Positions 8,752 to 18,479 of a DNA stretch of 64,000 bases are shown here, piece by piece (the first letter of the stretch is position 1; every line of letters starts with the position of its first letter). The position numbers and the translations under genes were made by a program. The stretch comes from Pseudonocardia sp. HH130629-09 (lineage in GTDB: Bacteria; Actinomycetota; Actinomycetes; Mycobacteriales; Pseudonocardiaceae). The stretch is from the NCBI RefSeq assembly GCF_001294645.1, contig NZ_CP011868.1, positions 3,162,001 through 3,226,000 of the forward strand, written 5' to 3'. Under the pieces are notes generated by a model that ran no database searches, was not told the DNA's origin, and saw only the letters and a list, made by a program, of their open reading frames with translations.

Positions 8752-9837
8752 GTGACGACGAGCGCCCGCACCCCCACGCCCGGTGCCGACCCCGCCACCG
8801 TCGGCGCGTGGCTGTCCACGGCCCTCCGCGACGAACGGTGGCGCGAGGCGCGGCTCACCCCGATCGGCGCCGGGCGGTCCAACCTGACCTACCGGGTCTC
8901 CTCCCCCGCCGGTGCGGTCGTGCTGCGTCGCCCGCCGGTCGGCGCGGTCGCCGCGACCGCCCACGACATGGGCCGCGAGCAGCGGGTGATCTCCGCGCTG
9001 GGGCCGAGCGCCGTGCCCGTCCCCGCGGTGCTGGCCGCCGACGACGGTGACGTGCTCGGCGCCCCCTGCTTCGTGATGGAGCTCGTCGACGGCGTCGTGC
9101 CGCTCGACGGCCTGCCCGAGGACTGGGCGGCCACGGAGCAGCAGCGCCGCGCCGCGGGCGAGGAGCTGGTGGACGTGCTGGCCGCGCTGCACGCCGTCGA
9201 CCCGGCCGCGGCGGGCCTGGGCGACTTCGGTCGTCCGGAGGGCTTCATGGAGCGCCAGATCCGGCGCTGGGGCACGCAGTGGGCCGCCGCCCGCGACGGC
9301 GACGACCCCGTCCCGGTGGACGCGGAGGTCGAGTCCGAGCTCACCCGGCTCTCCGACCGGCTGGCCGCCGACGTGCCGGCCGCGCAGCGCCACACCGTGG
9401 TGCACGGCGACTACCGGCTCGACAACTGCGTCTTCGACGCCGGGGACCCCGGCCGCATCCGCGCGGTCCTGGACTGGGAGATGTCCACCCTCGGCGACCC
9501 GCTGGCCGACCTCGGGCTGCTGCTCGTCTACTGGAAGCAGGACGGCGACGCCACCGTCTGGTCCTCCGCCCAGCCGCTGGCGAGCCCGACCGGCCTGCCC
9601 GGCTTCCCGACGCGGCGCGAGCTCGTCGAGGGCTACACCGCGCGCACCGGCCTCGACGCCGGACCGCTGCCCTGGTACGTCGGGTTCGGCGCGTTCAAGC
9701 TGGCCGTCGTGCTCGCGGGGATCCTGGCGCGGGCCCGGGCCGGGTCGGTGCCGGCGGAGATGGCCGACGGCCTCGACGGGTCGGTCGGCCCGCTCGTCGG
9801 GCTGGGCCACCACGTCCTGGACGGAGGGTCGATCTGA
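8752..9837 (+). CDS. Aminoglycoside-phosphotransferase-fold kinase (ACAD10/11 N-domain-like)
   Basis: This 361-residue protein has a kinase-like fold. The catalytic loop HGDYRLDNCVF is near residue 214 and the metal-binding VLDWEMSTLGDPLADLG near 240. The early IGAGRSNLTY loop corresponds to the nucleotide-binding strand pair. This subgroup resembles the kinase domain of human ACAD10/11 and bacterial partners of acyl-CoA dehydrogenases, which phosphorylate hydroxyacyl-CoAs; true antibiotic resistance is unlikely. No acyl-CoA dehydrogenase is adjacent. It overlaps the cei start by one base and is an addition relative to the M. tuberculosis order, where DUF4193 (Rv2699c) and cei (Rv2700) are neighbours. 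Confidence 0.85.
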   Translation: MTTSARTPTPGADPATVGAWLSTALRDERWREARLTPIGAGRSNLTYRVSSPAGAVVLRRPPVGAVAATAHDMGREQRVISALGPSAVPVPAVLAADDGDVLGAPCFVMELVDGVVPLDGLPEDWAATEQQRRAAGEELVDVLAALHAVDPAAAGLGDFGRPEGFMERQIRRWGTQWAAARDGDDPVPVDAEVESELTRLSDRLAADVPAAQRHTVVHGDYRLDNCVFDAGDPGRIRAVLDWEMSTLGDPLADLGLLLVYWKQDGDATVWSSAQPLASPTGLPGFPTRRELVEGYTARTGLDAGPLPWYVGFGAFKLAVVLAGILARARAGSVPAEMADGLDGSVGPLVGLGHHVLDGGSI

Positions 9838-10466
9838 TGCCGGCCGGCCGCACCCGCACCGACCGCCCCTACGAGCGGCGCCGGCCCCGTCCGATCCTGG
9901 TGACCACCGCGTTGCTGGCCGTGCTGGCCGTCGCGACGTGGGCGGTCGTGCTCGGCACCGCCTCGGACGGCTCGGCGTCGACGAACTGCCCGGCCCCGTC
10001 GTCGGGGGCCCTGGCCGGAACCGAGATCGACCGGGCCGAGCTGGCCTCGGTCGCCCCGGCCGCCCCGGACGACGTCCGCTTCCACGTCCTCAACGCCGGC
10101 GGTCAGCGCGGGCAGGCGAACCTGGTGTCCGCCGAGCTCAAGGACCTGCAGTTCGGCGAGGCCGGGACGCCGGGCAACGACCCCACGTTCCCGCAGGGCG
10201 ACCTGGACTGCATCGGGCAGATGCGGTTCGGCCCGGAGGGTGCGGCGTCCGCGTCGACGCTCGCGCTGGCGCTGCCCTGCGTCGAGCTGATCCGCGACGA
10301 CCGTCAGGGGGCGGTGGTCGACGTCGTGGTCGGGTCGGCGTTCACCGACGTCGCACCGGGCCGTGCGGCCCGCGACGTGCTGGACCAGCTGTCCGCGCCG
10401 GGTACCGAGGGCGGTCCACGGGCCGACCCGGGCCTGCTGGCCCAGGCCCGCGCGGCGACCTGCTGA
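9837..10466 (+). CDS. cei: Envelope integrity protein Cei (Rv2700-like), LytR_C fold
   Basis: This 209-residue protein has a basic N-terminus, one membrane helix at about residues 20-40 (ILVTTALLAVLAVATWAVVL), then an exported domain. The segment VRFHVLNAGGQRGQANLVS is typical of the LytR_C-type domain. Two conserved cysteine pairs seem likely (DLDCIGQ, LPCVELI, and a C-terminal Cys). Rv2700 (Cei) is needed for a normal cell envelope and drug tolerance in M. tuberculosis and also lies next to suhB. It is coupled to the upstream kinase gene by a TGATG overlap. Confidence 0.87.
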   Translation: MPAGRTRTDRPYERRRPRPILVTTALLAVLAVATWAVVLGTASDGSASTNCPAPSSGALAGTEIDRAELASVAPAAPDDVRFHVLNAGGQRGQANLVSAELKDLQFGEAGTPGNDPTFPQGDLDCIGQMRFGPEGAASASTLALALPCVELIRDDRQGAVVDVVVGSAFTDVAPGRAARDVLDQLSAPGTEGGPRADPGLLAQARAATC

Positions 10467-10484
10467 GCGGAGCGCCCCGGCGGC

Positions 10485-11315
10485 TCAGACGGTGTCGGCG
10501 CCGCTGCGGCGGGCCAGTTCCGCGAGGGCGGCGGCGACTCCGGGCGCGGCGGCGAGCGTGACGTCGGCGCCCAGGGCGTCGCCGTCGTCGAGGCCGTGGA
10601 CGCCCGGGCTGCCCGAGACGTGCACCACGGCACCGGCCTCGGTCGCGATGAGCGCACCGGCCGCCCAGTCCCACCAGTTGCAGCCGTGCTCGAGGTAGCC
10701 GTCGAGCCAGCCGGCCGCGACCGCGCACAGGTCCAGCGACGCCGCGCCGGCCCGGCGGACGTCGCGGACCTCGGGGAGCATCGCCGCGACCATCCTGGCC
10801 TGCCGGGCGCGCCGCTCGGCGCGGTAGGCGAACCCGGTGCCGACCAGCGACTGGCCGAGCTCGGTGGTCGCCGCGGCGCGCAGCGGACGCCCGTCGAGGG
10901 TCGCGCCGAGACCGCGCCCGGCCGACCAGAGCCGGCCGGAGGCGGGCTCGGACACCGCACCGGCCACGCCCTCCCCGTCGACGACGGCGGCGATCGAGAT
11001 CCCGTACCAGGGCAGGCCGTAGAGGTAGTTGACGGTGCCGTCGATCGGGTCGACCACCCAGCGTGCGACGACGGGGTCGCCGGCGCCCTCCTCGCCGTAC
11101 ACCGGCTCACCGGGGCGCAGCTGCGCGAGCCGGTCGCGGACGAACCGCTCCACCGAGGCGTCGGAGGCGGTGACGACGTCGGTCGGCGAGGACTTCGTCG
11201 TGACGCCGTCGTCGTGCGGCGCGGGCAGGCCGCGCAGGTGCTCCGCGGCCTCGGCCGCGACCTGCTCGGCGACGGCGCGCAGGGTGGCGGGATCGCTGCT
11301 CTCGTGCGGGCTCAC
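10485..11315 (-). CDS. suhB: Inositol monophosphatase family protein SuhB
   Basis: This 276-residue protein has the family metal-binding motifs in order: GEEGAGD, WVVDPIDGTVNY near residue 90 and GCNWWDWAAGALI near 208-218. The family removes phosphate from inositol phosphates with magnesium, and in actinobacteria this supplies inositol for phosphatidylinositol and mycothiol. Two adjacent GTG codons (11318, 11315) are possible starts; the long open frame upstream runs antisense to sigA and is not real. The position next to cei matches Rv2701c, and the gene converges on cei with an 18-base gap. Confidence 0.92.
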   Translation of the reverse strand: MSPHESSDPATLRAVAEQVAAEAAEHLRGLPAPHDDGVTTKSSPTDVVTASDASVERFVRDRLAQLRPGEPVYGEEGAGDPVVARWVVDPIDGTVNYLYGLPWYGISIAAVVDGEGVAGAVSEPASGRLWSAGRGLGATLDGRPLRAAATTELGQSLVGTGFAYRAERRARQARMVAAMLPEVRDVRRAGAASLDLCAVAAGWLDGYLEHGCNWWDWAAGALIATEAGAVVHVSGSPGVHGLDDGDALGADVTLAAAPGVAAALAELARRSGADTV

Positions 11316-11382
11316 CACCCCATCCGACCACGTGCGGAGCCGCCGGGACGCGCGGGGCGGCGTGAGGTGCGTCCCCTCGGCC

Positions 11383-11410
11383 GGTACGCAGTTACAATGG
11401 AACGCGTACC
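11383..11410 (+). promoter_or_regulatory. sigA promoter with flanking 7-bp inverted repeat
   Basis: TACAAT at 11393-11398 is a good -10 element about 165 bases before sigA. GGTACGC (11383-11389) and GCGTACC (11404-11410) form an inverted repeat centred on it, a placement suited to a repressor or to a structured transcript start. No clear -35 is seen. Confidence 0.5.
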
Positions 11411-11563
11411 CCGTCTCCGGGACGCGCGGCGACCACCATCGACGCCGGCGACCGAGACGGTGGCAGGACAGGACATCCCGGCCGTCGTGGCCTCGTCTCC
11501 CCCGACGAGCGCGCCGCGACCGGGCCGCGTAACGACTCCAGCGCACGTAGCGAGAGGGCCCAA

Positions 11564-12994
<1,431 letters not shown>

Positions 12995-13011
12995 GAGCAC
13001 CACCGTTCCAC

Positions 13012-13056
13012 GACGAGGGCCCCGCCGGAGCAGCCGCATCCGGCGGGGCCCTCGTC
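13012..13056. terminator. sigA terminator, perfect 18-bp stem with 9-base loop
   Basis: Bases 13012-13029 pair exactly with 13039-13056. It sits 18 bases after the sigA stop and just beyond the end of the convergent hydrolase, so it can stop both. Confidence 0.85.
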
Positions 13057-13062
13057 ATCCGG

Positions 13063-13917
13063 TCAGAACAGGGTCGGGGTGGGGGCCACGGCGTCGTCGA
13101 GGAACGCGCTGATCGCCGGTACGAGGGTCGCCGTCTCCCCCACCAGCCCGATGTGCGACGTCGCGGGGAGCACCACCAGGCGTGCCCGGGGGACCTCCTG
13201 CAGCATCCCGGTCGCGGCGGCGCGTTCGTTGCCGCCGCCGAGCAGCCGGAACATCTTCACCGCGTGCTCGGGTCGCACGCCGTCGGCGTCCCCGACGATC
13301 ACCATGGAGCGGGCGGTGATGCCGCGCATCCGGGCGTCGTCGATCTGCTGGTCCTCGGCGTTGAGCACCTTCACCTTCTCCACCCACGCCGCGAACGCGG
13401 CAGGGTCCGGCGTGTGCTCCAGGAACGCCGTCTCGACGGGCGTGCCGGACAGCACCGTCACGTCCATCCCCGTGACGGCGGAGTGCACGGCGGGGTACCA
13501 GCCGTCGCGGCGGAACGTCGCGGCCATCACGACGAGCTTGCCGACGAGGTCCGGGTGCCGGAGCGCGAGCTGCAGCGCCACGCCGCCGCCCTGGGAGTAG
13601 CCCAGCACGTCCGCCCGGTCGACACCCAGGCCGCGGAGCAGTGCCGCGGCGTCGTCGGCGAACTGCTCGTAGGACAGCGCACGGGGCGTGTCCGGGGTCC
13701 GGCCCTGGCCCTGCATGTCGGCGACGACGACGGTGCGGTCGGCGGCGAACCCGGCCACCCACGCCGCCATCGAGCCGGTGGCCATGAACGCGCCCGGCAG
13801 CAGGAGCAGCGGGGGCGAGGTCCCGAGCTCGCCGTACACCTCGTGGTACAGATCCAGGCCGTTGACCGGCAGGTGTCCGGCCGAGGACGGCGACAGGGCG
13901 GGTGCTGGTTCGGTCAT
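13063..13917 (-). CDS. Alpha/beta-fold hydrolase
   Basis: This 284-residue cytoplasmic hydrolase has the nucleophile elbow GYSQGGG (Ser near residue 107), an oxyanion region LLLPGAFM, a likely acid in VIVGDADGVRPEH, and a terminal histidine in LPATSHIGLV. It resembles haloperoxidase- or PcaD-like esterases. The substrate is unknown and the neighbours give no hint. The preceding 225 bases (13918-14142) hold no gene and presumably its promoter. Confidence 0.85.
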   Translation of the reverse strand: MTEPAPALSPSSAGHLPVNGLDLYHEVYGELGTSPPLLLLPGAFMATGSMAAWVAGFAADRTVVVADMQGQGRTPDTPRALSYEQFADDAAALLRGLGVDRADVLGYSQGGGVALQLALRHPDLVGKLVVMAATFRRDGWYPAVHSAVTGMDVTVLSGTPVETAFLEHTPDPAAFAAWVEKVKVLNAEDQQIDDARMRGITARSMVIVGDADGVRPEHAVKMFRLLGGGNERAAATGMLQEVPRARLVVLPATSHIGLVGETATLVPAISAFLDDAVAPTPTLF

Positions 13918-14142
13918 GGTGTCTCCCGCGGTGCGACGATGGGATCGGTCCCCCTACCGACCGCGTCGCGGCACCGGACTCATCGCCCCCGGCGACGTCG
14001 TCCGGTGCGACGCCCCGGACCGGCACCGGTGGTCCGACCGCGGGACCCGGGTCCCCGGCGCGGCGGCCGGCCGCGCCGACACCGGGCCCACCGGACTCAC
14101 CGGGCCGCAGGGCGACCCGGCGCCGGGCCGGTGAGCGGGCCG

Positions 14143-14712
14143 TCAGCCGGTCTTGGACAGCTGCCCGCGCAGCGCACCGGTCCGGTACTGCTCGGTGTGG
14201 ACGTCGACGAACCAGGCGGCCGGGTTGGCCTCCAGGTCCGTGACCGCGAACCCGGTGCCGGTGTCGACGCCGCCGACGATCACACCGGTGGTGAACGGTC
14301 CCTGCAGGCAGCCCGTGCTGGTCATCGGGCCACCGGGCGGTCCCTGCGGGTCCGGGAAGGCCATCCGCGGGTTGCCGGACTCGTTCGGCCGCCCCTCCTG
14401 CAGGTGCGTGGCGGTCCGTGCGGGGCTGCTGAACGGCGGGGTCACCCCGGTCACCTGGATGTCGTAGCAGACGATGTTCTGCTGGCTGTTCAGGCGGAGG
14501 GTGAAGGTGCCGGTCGCGCCCTGCTGGCCGGGTACCGGTGCGCCGTCGTCGGCGCGGACCGCGTCCGGGGTGAGGGTCGCGGTGAGCGTGCTGGTGAACG
14601 TGGGCGGCTCCGGGACGGGTGCGTCCTCGGCCAGCGCGGGTGACGCGGTGAGCGCCAGTCCCGCCACCGCGCAGAGCGCGCCCCCGACCCACCTGATCGA
14701 CCGCAGTCCCAT
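14143..14712 (-). CDS. Secreted CHRD-domain-like protein
   Basis: This 189-residue protein has a clear signal peptide (MGLRSIRWVGGALCAVAGLA followed by an alanine-rich cleavage region ending ALAEDA). The mature part has the beta-rich layout of CHRD domains: an opening TSTLTATLTPD strand, a TGTFTLRLN strand, a loop with THLQEG, and the ending WFVDVHTEQYRTGALRGQLS, which is characteristic. CHRD domains occur in chordin and in many bacterial exported proteins of unknown role. The start at 14712 is chosen over 14886 because it begins the signal peptide. It is divergent from the ABC exporter gene. Confidence 0.82.
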   Translation of the reverse strand: MGLRSIRWVGGALCAVAGLALTASPALAEDAPVPEPPTFTSTLTATLTPDAVRADDGAPVPGQQGATGTFTLRLNSQQNIVCYDIQVTGVTPPFSSPARTATHLQEGRPNESGNPRMAFPDPQGPPGGPMTSTGCLQGPFTTGVIVGGVDTGTGFAVTDLEANPAAWFVDVHTEQYRTGALRGQLSKTG

Positions 14713-14950
14713 CGGTTCCCCCTCGTGCTCGCGTGTCGCCGAAGGGCAAGCATGCGGACACCACCGGCCCGTCCGCGCCCCTTCGGGGTGTTGTCGACCG
14801 CTTCGGGTGGGGCACGGGCTGATCCGGTTTCGACCGGGCGATCCGGGGCACGGCCCGGAAAACCGCGCGATTCCGTCGGGGGTCACGGTTACCGTCGATC
14901 ACCGATCGCGCCGGAGATCCCGGAGCGCGGTCTCGTCGGGGGTGTCGAGG

Positions 14951-17900
14951 GTGCGCGCGCTGTCATGGCGTCGGCTGGGTGGACCGGTGTCGTTCGTGTC
15001 CGTGGGCGCCGCGGTGGTGGCCGCGGTCGCGGAGGCGACGGCGGCGACCGTGGTCGGGGCGGTGGTGAGCGGGCCGACGGCCACCCTGATCGCCGTGCTG
15101 GCCGCACTGCTGCTGGGCGCCGCGCTGCTGGACACCCTGGGCCGGGTCCTGTTCTCCGGGGTGGTCGGGCGCGCGGAGGGCAGGTTGCGTGCGGACCTCG
15201 TGGGGTCCGCGCTGGCGCAGCCGCTGCCCGCACTGGAGGACCAGGCGGTCGGGGAGCTCCTCGACCGGGTCGACGACGACTGTCGCCAGCTCGCCCAGCT
15301 CATCCGGCGGATCGGCTGGGAGACCGGCCGGTCGCTGCTGCGCTCGGTCGTCGCATGGATCGTCGCCGGGCTGGTGTTCTGGCCGGCGTTCGTCGTGTTC
15401 CCGCTGGTCGCCGCCGGAATCGTGCTGGTGGCGCGGCCGTTGACACCGCAGATCGCGCGGGCCAAGGTCGCCGAGGAGACGGCCTGGTCGGACCACGCGG
15501 CGCAGCTGGAGGAGTCGGTCGCCGGCCAGGACGACGTGCGCACCTCGCTGGGCCAGCCGCACGTGGTCGCCGGGTTCGCCCGCCGGGCCGCGACGGTCGT
15601 CGCGCGCACCCACGAGGTGTCCCGGATCGCGACCCGGCTCGGTCTGCGGACGGGCACCGTCGCGCACGCGCTGCTCGGGGCGCTCGCGCTCGGCGGGGTG
15701 TGGCTGGTCGCCGGGGACCCGGGCGGCATCGCCGCACTGGTCACGTTGTGGCTCCTGGTCACCGCGTTCGTCGGCCAGGTCGACGCCATCGTCGACCGGA
15801 TGCCCGACATCCAGGCCGGTCTGGGCGCGCTCACCCGGGTGTCGTCGCTGCTGGAGACCGAGCGGGAGTCCGAGGGCGGCCGTCCCCTGACACCGGGTCC
15901 GGCGTCGGTGGAGCTGCGCGGGCTGACCGCCGGGTACGACGACGGGTTCCGCCTGGGCGGGATCGACCTGACCGTCCCGGCGGGGACGACGTGTGCGCTG
16001 CTCGGCCGTACCGGCTCGGGGAAGTCGACGGTCACCAAGGTGCTCTCGCGCGCCGTGGAGCCGCCGCGCGGGCAGGTGCTCCTGGCCGGGGTCGACGTGC
16101 GCGACCTGGACCTGGAGGGGCTGCGCCGCCGGGTCGGTGTGGTCACCCAGCGCACCGAGATCCTGGCCGCGACCCTCGCGGAGAACATCACGCTGTTCGA
16201 CCCGGCGGTCCCGCGCTCGGCGGTCGAGGCCGCGACCGCCGCGCTGGGGCTCGACGAGTGGGTCGACGCCCTGCCCGACGGCCTGGACACCCGTCTCGGC
16301 ACCGGCGGGATCGCGCTGTCCTCCGGTGAGGAACAGCTGGTGGCGTTCGCCCGGCTGCTGGTGCGCGACGTCGCCGTCGTCGTGCTGGACGAGGCCACCG
16401 CGCGGATGGACCCGCGCACCGAGGAGCGGGTGACCCGCGCGTCGCGGGCGCTGCTCGCGGGCCGCACCGGGATCGTCGTGGCGCACCGGTTGTCGACGAT
16501 CCGCCGTGCCGACGCCGTCGCGGTGCTGTCCGACGGCCGTCTGGTCCAGCACGGCGCGCGGGAGCAGCTGGCCGCCGAGCCGGGCCGCTACGCCGACCTG
16601 CTCGCCGCGGACCGGTCCCTGCCCGGGACCGCGGGCGCCACAGCGACGGCCCCGGCGGGCGCGGAGCGGCACGGCGGTGCCGTCACCGACCCGGGGTCGC
16701 CGCTGCTGCACCGGGCCGCCCGTCGTGCGGTGCCGGCCCCGGACCCGGTGCCCGCTCCCCCGCTGTGGCGGGTCGTGCTGCGGCTGGCGCTCGCCCACCC
16801 GCGGTGGGGTCTGACCGGCGGGGCGATGTTCACCCTCGCCACCCTGGGCTCGGCCACCGGTGTGCTGACCGGCTGGCTGTGGGGCCTCGTCGTCGCGGGG
16901 CTGGAGGGCGGCCGCACACCGTGGGGGCCCGCCGTCGCGCTGACGGTGGTGCTGATGCTGTTCCCGGTGTGGATCGCCGTCGCGTTCCGCACCTACCCGC
17001 GCTGGTGGTCCGCGGCGACGCTGCGGCTGCGGCTGGGGGTGCTGCGCGGGCAGACCATGCAGCGGCGCGGCCCGCGCTCCCCCGCGGGCGAGGTCGTGGC
17101 GCGCGCGTTGGACTCGGACCGGATGATCCTCTACGTGGACCGCTGGGTCGACGTCACCAACTCGGTGATCGTCGTCGTGGTGGCCGGGCTGGTGGCGGCC
17201 GACGTGCGCGCGGCCGCCGTCATCGGCGGGTTCCTGCTGGTCTGCGCGGGGGTCGCGGCGATCGGGGCGCCGTTCGCGGGGCGCTCCGGGCGGATCGCGG
17301 CCGACGCCAGGGCCCGGTTCGGCACGGTGCTGGGCTCGGTCCTGGAGTCGGTGCGCACGGTGAAGCTCGCCGCCGCGACCGGTGCGCTGCGGGCCCACCT
17401 CGCCGACGTCGACGGCGACCGGGTGCGGGCCACGGTCCGGGAGTACCGGGTGCGCACCCTGCTCGACGGTGTCCCCGGGGTGCTGCTGCAGGGCGCGGTG
17501 GTGCTCACCTGGTCGCTGTACCTGGTCGGGACCTGGCCGCTGGCGACGGCGCTGCTGGTGTCGACCACGCTGAACGGGGCCGGGTTCCTCGGGCAGGTGT
17601 GCGCGGCCGCGGTCACCGAGGCCCCGATCGCGCGGCGCTGGCTGCGTGCCGTCGCCCCGTTCGCGGGCCCCGCGGACCTGACCCGGCAGCCGCCGGGCGT
17701 CGACCTGGTCACCGGCGCCGCGCCGGCACCGGCGCCGGTGGAGCGCGAGCCGCTGCAGCGGCTGAGCCTGGAGAAGGTCGCCGCCGTGCACGACGACGGC
17801 ACCGTCGGCGTCGAGGGTGTGGACCTCGACATCGACGCGGGCTCGCTGGTGCTGGTCACCGGCCAGGTCGGATCGGGCAAGTCCAGCCTGCTCGCCGGTC

Positions 17901-18433
17901 TGGCCGGGCTGGTCGGGCACGAGGGCGTCATCCGGTGGAACGGGCGCGCGGTCTCCGACCCGCAGACCTTCCTGCGTCCCGGGCAGGTCGCCTACGTCGG
18001 GCAGGTCCCCCGGGTGCTGTCGGGCACCTTCGGTGACAACATCGCCCTCGGGCACGACCGCCCGGTGCAGGACGCCGTCGGCGACGCCCGCCTCGACCGG
18101 GACGTCGCCGCGGCGGGCGGGCCGGACGCCGTCGTCGGGCACCGGGGCATCCGGCTGTCCGGCGGACAGGTGCAGCGGGTGGCGATGGCCAGGGCGCTGG
18201 CGACCGGCGCCGAGCTCATCGTCGCCGACGACGTGTCGTCCGCGCTGGACGTCCGCACCGAGATCGAGCTGTGGGCGGCGCTGCGCCGGCGCGGCAGCAC
18301 CGTGGTCGGCGCGAGCACGAAGCGGGCGGCGCTGGCCCGGGCGGACCGGGTCGTCGTGCTGGACCGCGGGCGGGTCGCCGACGAGGGCCCCTGGGACGAG
18401 CTGGCCGCACGCTGGTCGCACCTGGCGGGCTGA
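14951..18433 (+). CDS. Full-length ABC exporter, TMD-NBD-TMD-NBD, with one degenerate ATP site
   Basis: This is a 1160-residue single-chain exporter. TMD1 covers about residues 10-310, and NBD1 has Walker A GRTGSGKST near 352, signature LSSGEEQ near 455, Walker B VVVLDEAT near 476 and H-loop AHRLS. TMD2 follows. NBD2 has Walker A GQVGSGKSS near 971, a normal LSGGQ near 1067, Walker B ending in ADD rather than ADE near 1088, and no histidine in the H-loop (VGASTKRA). All deviations fall in the composite site built from NBD2 and the NBD1 signature, as in asymmetric exporters of the TM287/288 type. The substrate is unknown. The frame is open upstream to 14474; GTG 14951 or 14942 is the likely start. 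Confidence 0.9.
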   Translation: MRALSWRRLGGPVSFVSVGAAVVAAVAEATAATVVGAVVSGPTATLIAVLAALLLGAALLDTLGRVLFSGVVGRAEGRLRADLVGSALAQPLPALEDQAVGELLDRVDDDCRQLAQLIRRIGWETGRSLLRSVVAWIVAGLVFWPAFVVFPLVAAGIVLVARPLTPQIARAKVAEETAWSDHAAQLEESVAGQDDVRTSLGQPHVVAGFARRAATVVARTHEVSRIATRLGLRTGTVAHALLGALALGGVWLVAGDPGGIAALVTLWLLVTAFVGQVDAIVDRMPDIQAGLGALTRVSSLLETERESEGGRPLTPGPASVELRGLTAGYDDGFRLGGIDLTVPAGTTCALLGRTGSGKSTVTKVLSRAVEPPRGQVLLAGVDVRDLDLEGLRRRVGVVTQRTEILAATLAENITLFDPAVPRSAVEAATAALGLDEWVDALPDGLDTRLGTGGIALSSGEEQLVAFARLLVRDVAVVVLDEATARMDPRTEERVTRASRALLAGRTGIVVAHRLSTIRRADAVAVLSDGRLVQHGAREQLAAEPGRYADLLAADRSLPGTAGATATAPAGAERHGGAVTDPGSPLLHRAARRAVPAPDPVPAPPLWRVVLRLALAHPRWGLTGGAMFTLATLGSATGVLTGWLWGLVVAGLEGGRTPWGPAVALTVVLMLFPVWIAVAFRTYPRWWSAATLRLRLGVLRGQTMQRRGPRSPAGEVVARALDSDRMILYVDRWVDVTNSVIVVVVAGLVAADVRAAAVIGGFLLVCAGVAAIGAPFAGRSGRIAADARARFGTVLGSVLESVRTVKLAAATGALRAHLADVDGDRVRATVREYRVRTLLDGVPGVLLQGAVVLTWSLYLVGTWPLATALLVSTTLNGAGFLGQVCAAAVTEAPIARRWLRAVAPFAGPADLTRQPPGVDLVTGAAPAPAPVEREPLQRLSLEKVAAVHDDGTVGVEGVDLDIDAGSLVLVTGQVGSGKSSLLAGLAGLVGHEGVIRWNGRAVSDPQTFLRPGQVAYVGQVPRVLSGTFGDNIALGHDRPVQDAVGDARLDRDVAAAGGPDAVVGHRGIRLSGGQVQRVAMARALATGAELIVADDVSSALDVRTEIELWAALRRRGSTVVGASTKRAALARADRVVVLDRGRVADEGPWDELAARWSHLAG

Positions 18434-18437
18434 GCCG

Positions 18438-18477
18438 GGTCACCCGGCCGCGGCGGGCGTCGCCGCGGCCGGTGACC
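18438..18477. terminator. Bidirectional terminator between ABC exporter and OYE gene
   Basis: A 17-bp stem with one bulged C pairs 18438-18455 with 18461-18477 and has a five-base loop. It fills the gap between the two convergent genes. Confidence 0.8.
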
Positions 18478-18479
18478 GC

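Noticed and set aside
8752..9837. Antibiotic-resistance aminoglycoside phosphotransferase
   Set aside because: The DWEMSTLGDPLADLG motif is typical of the ACAD10/11-like subgroup, which is not linked to resistance.
13055..14902. 615-residue open frame on the minus strand over the hydrolase and CHRD genes
   Set aside because: It is a GC-rich shadow frame; the real proteins with recognisable motifs are in the other frames.
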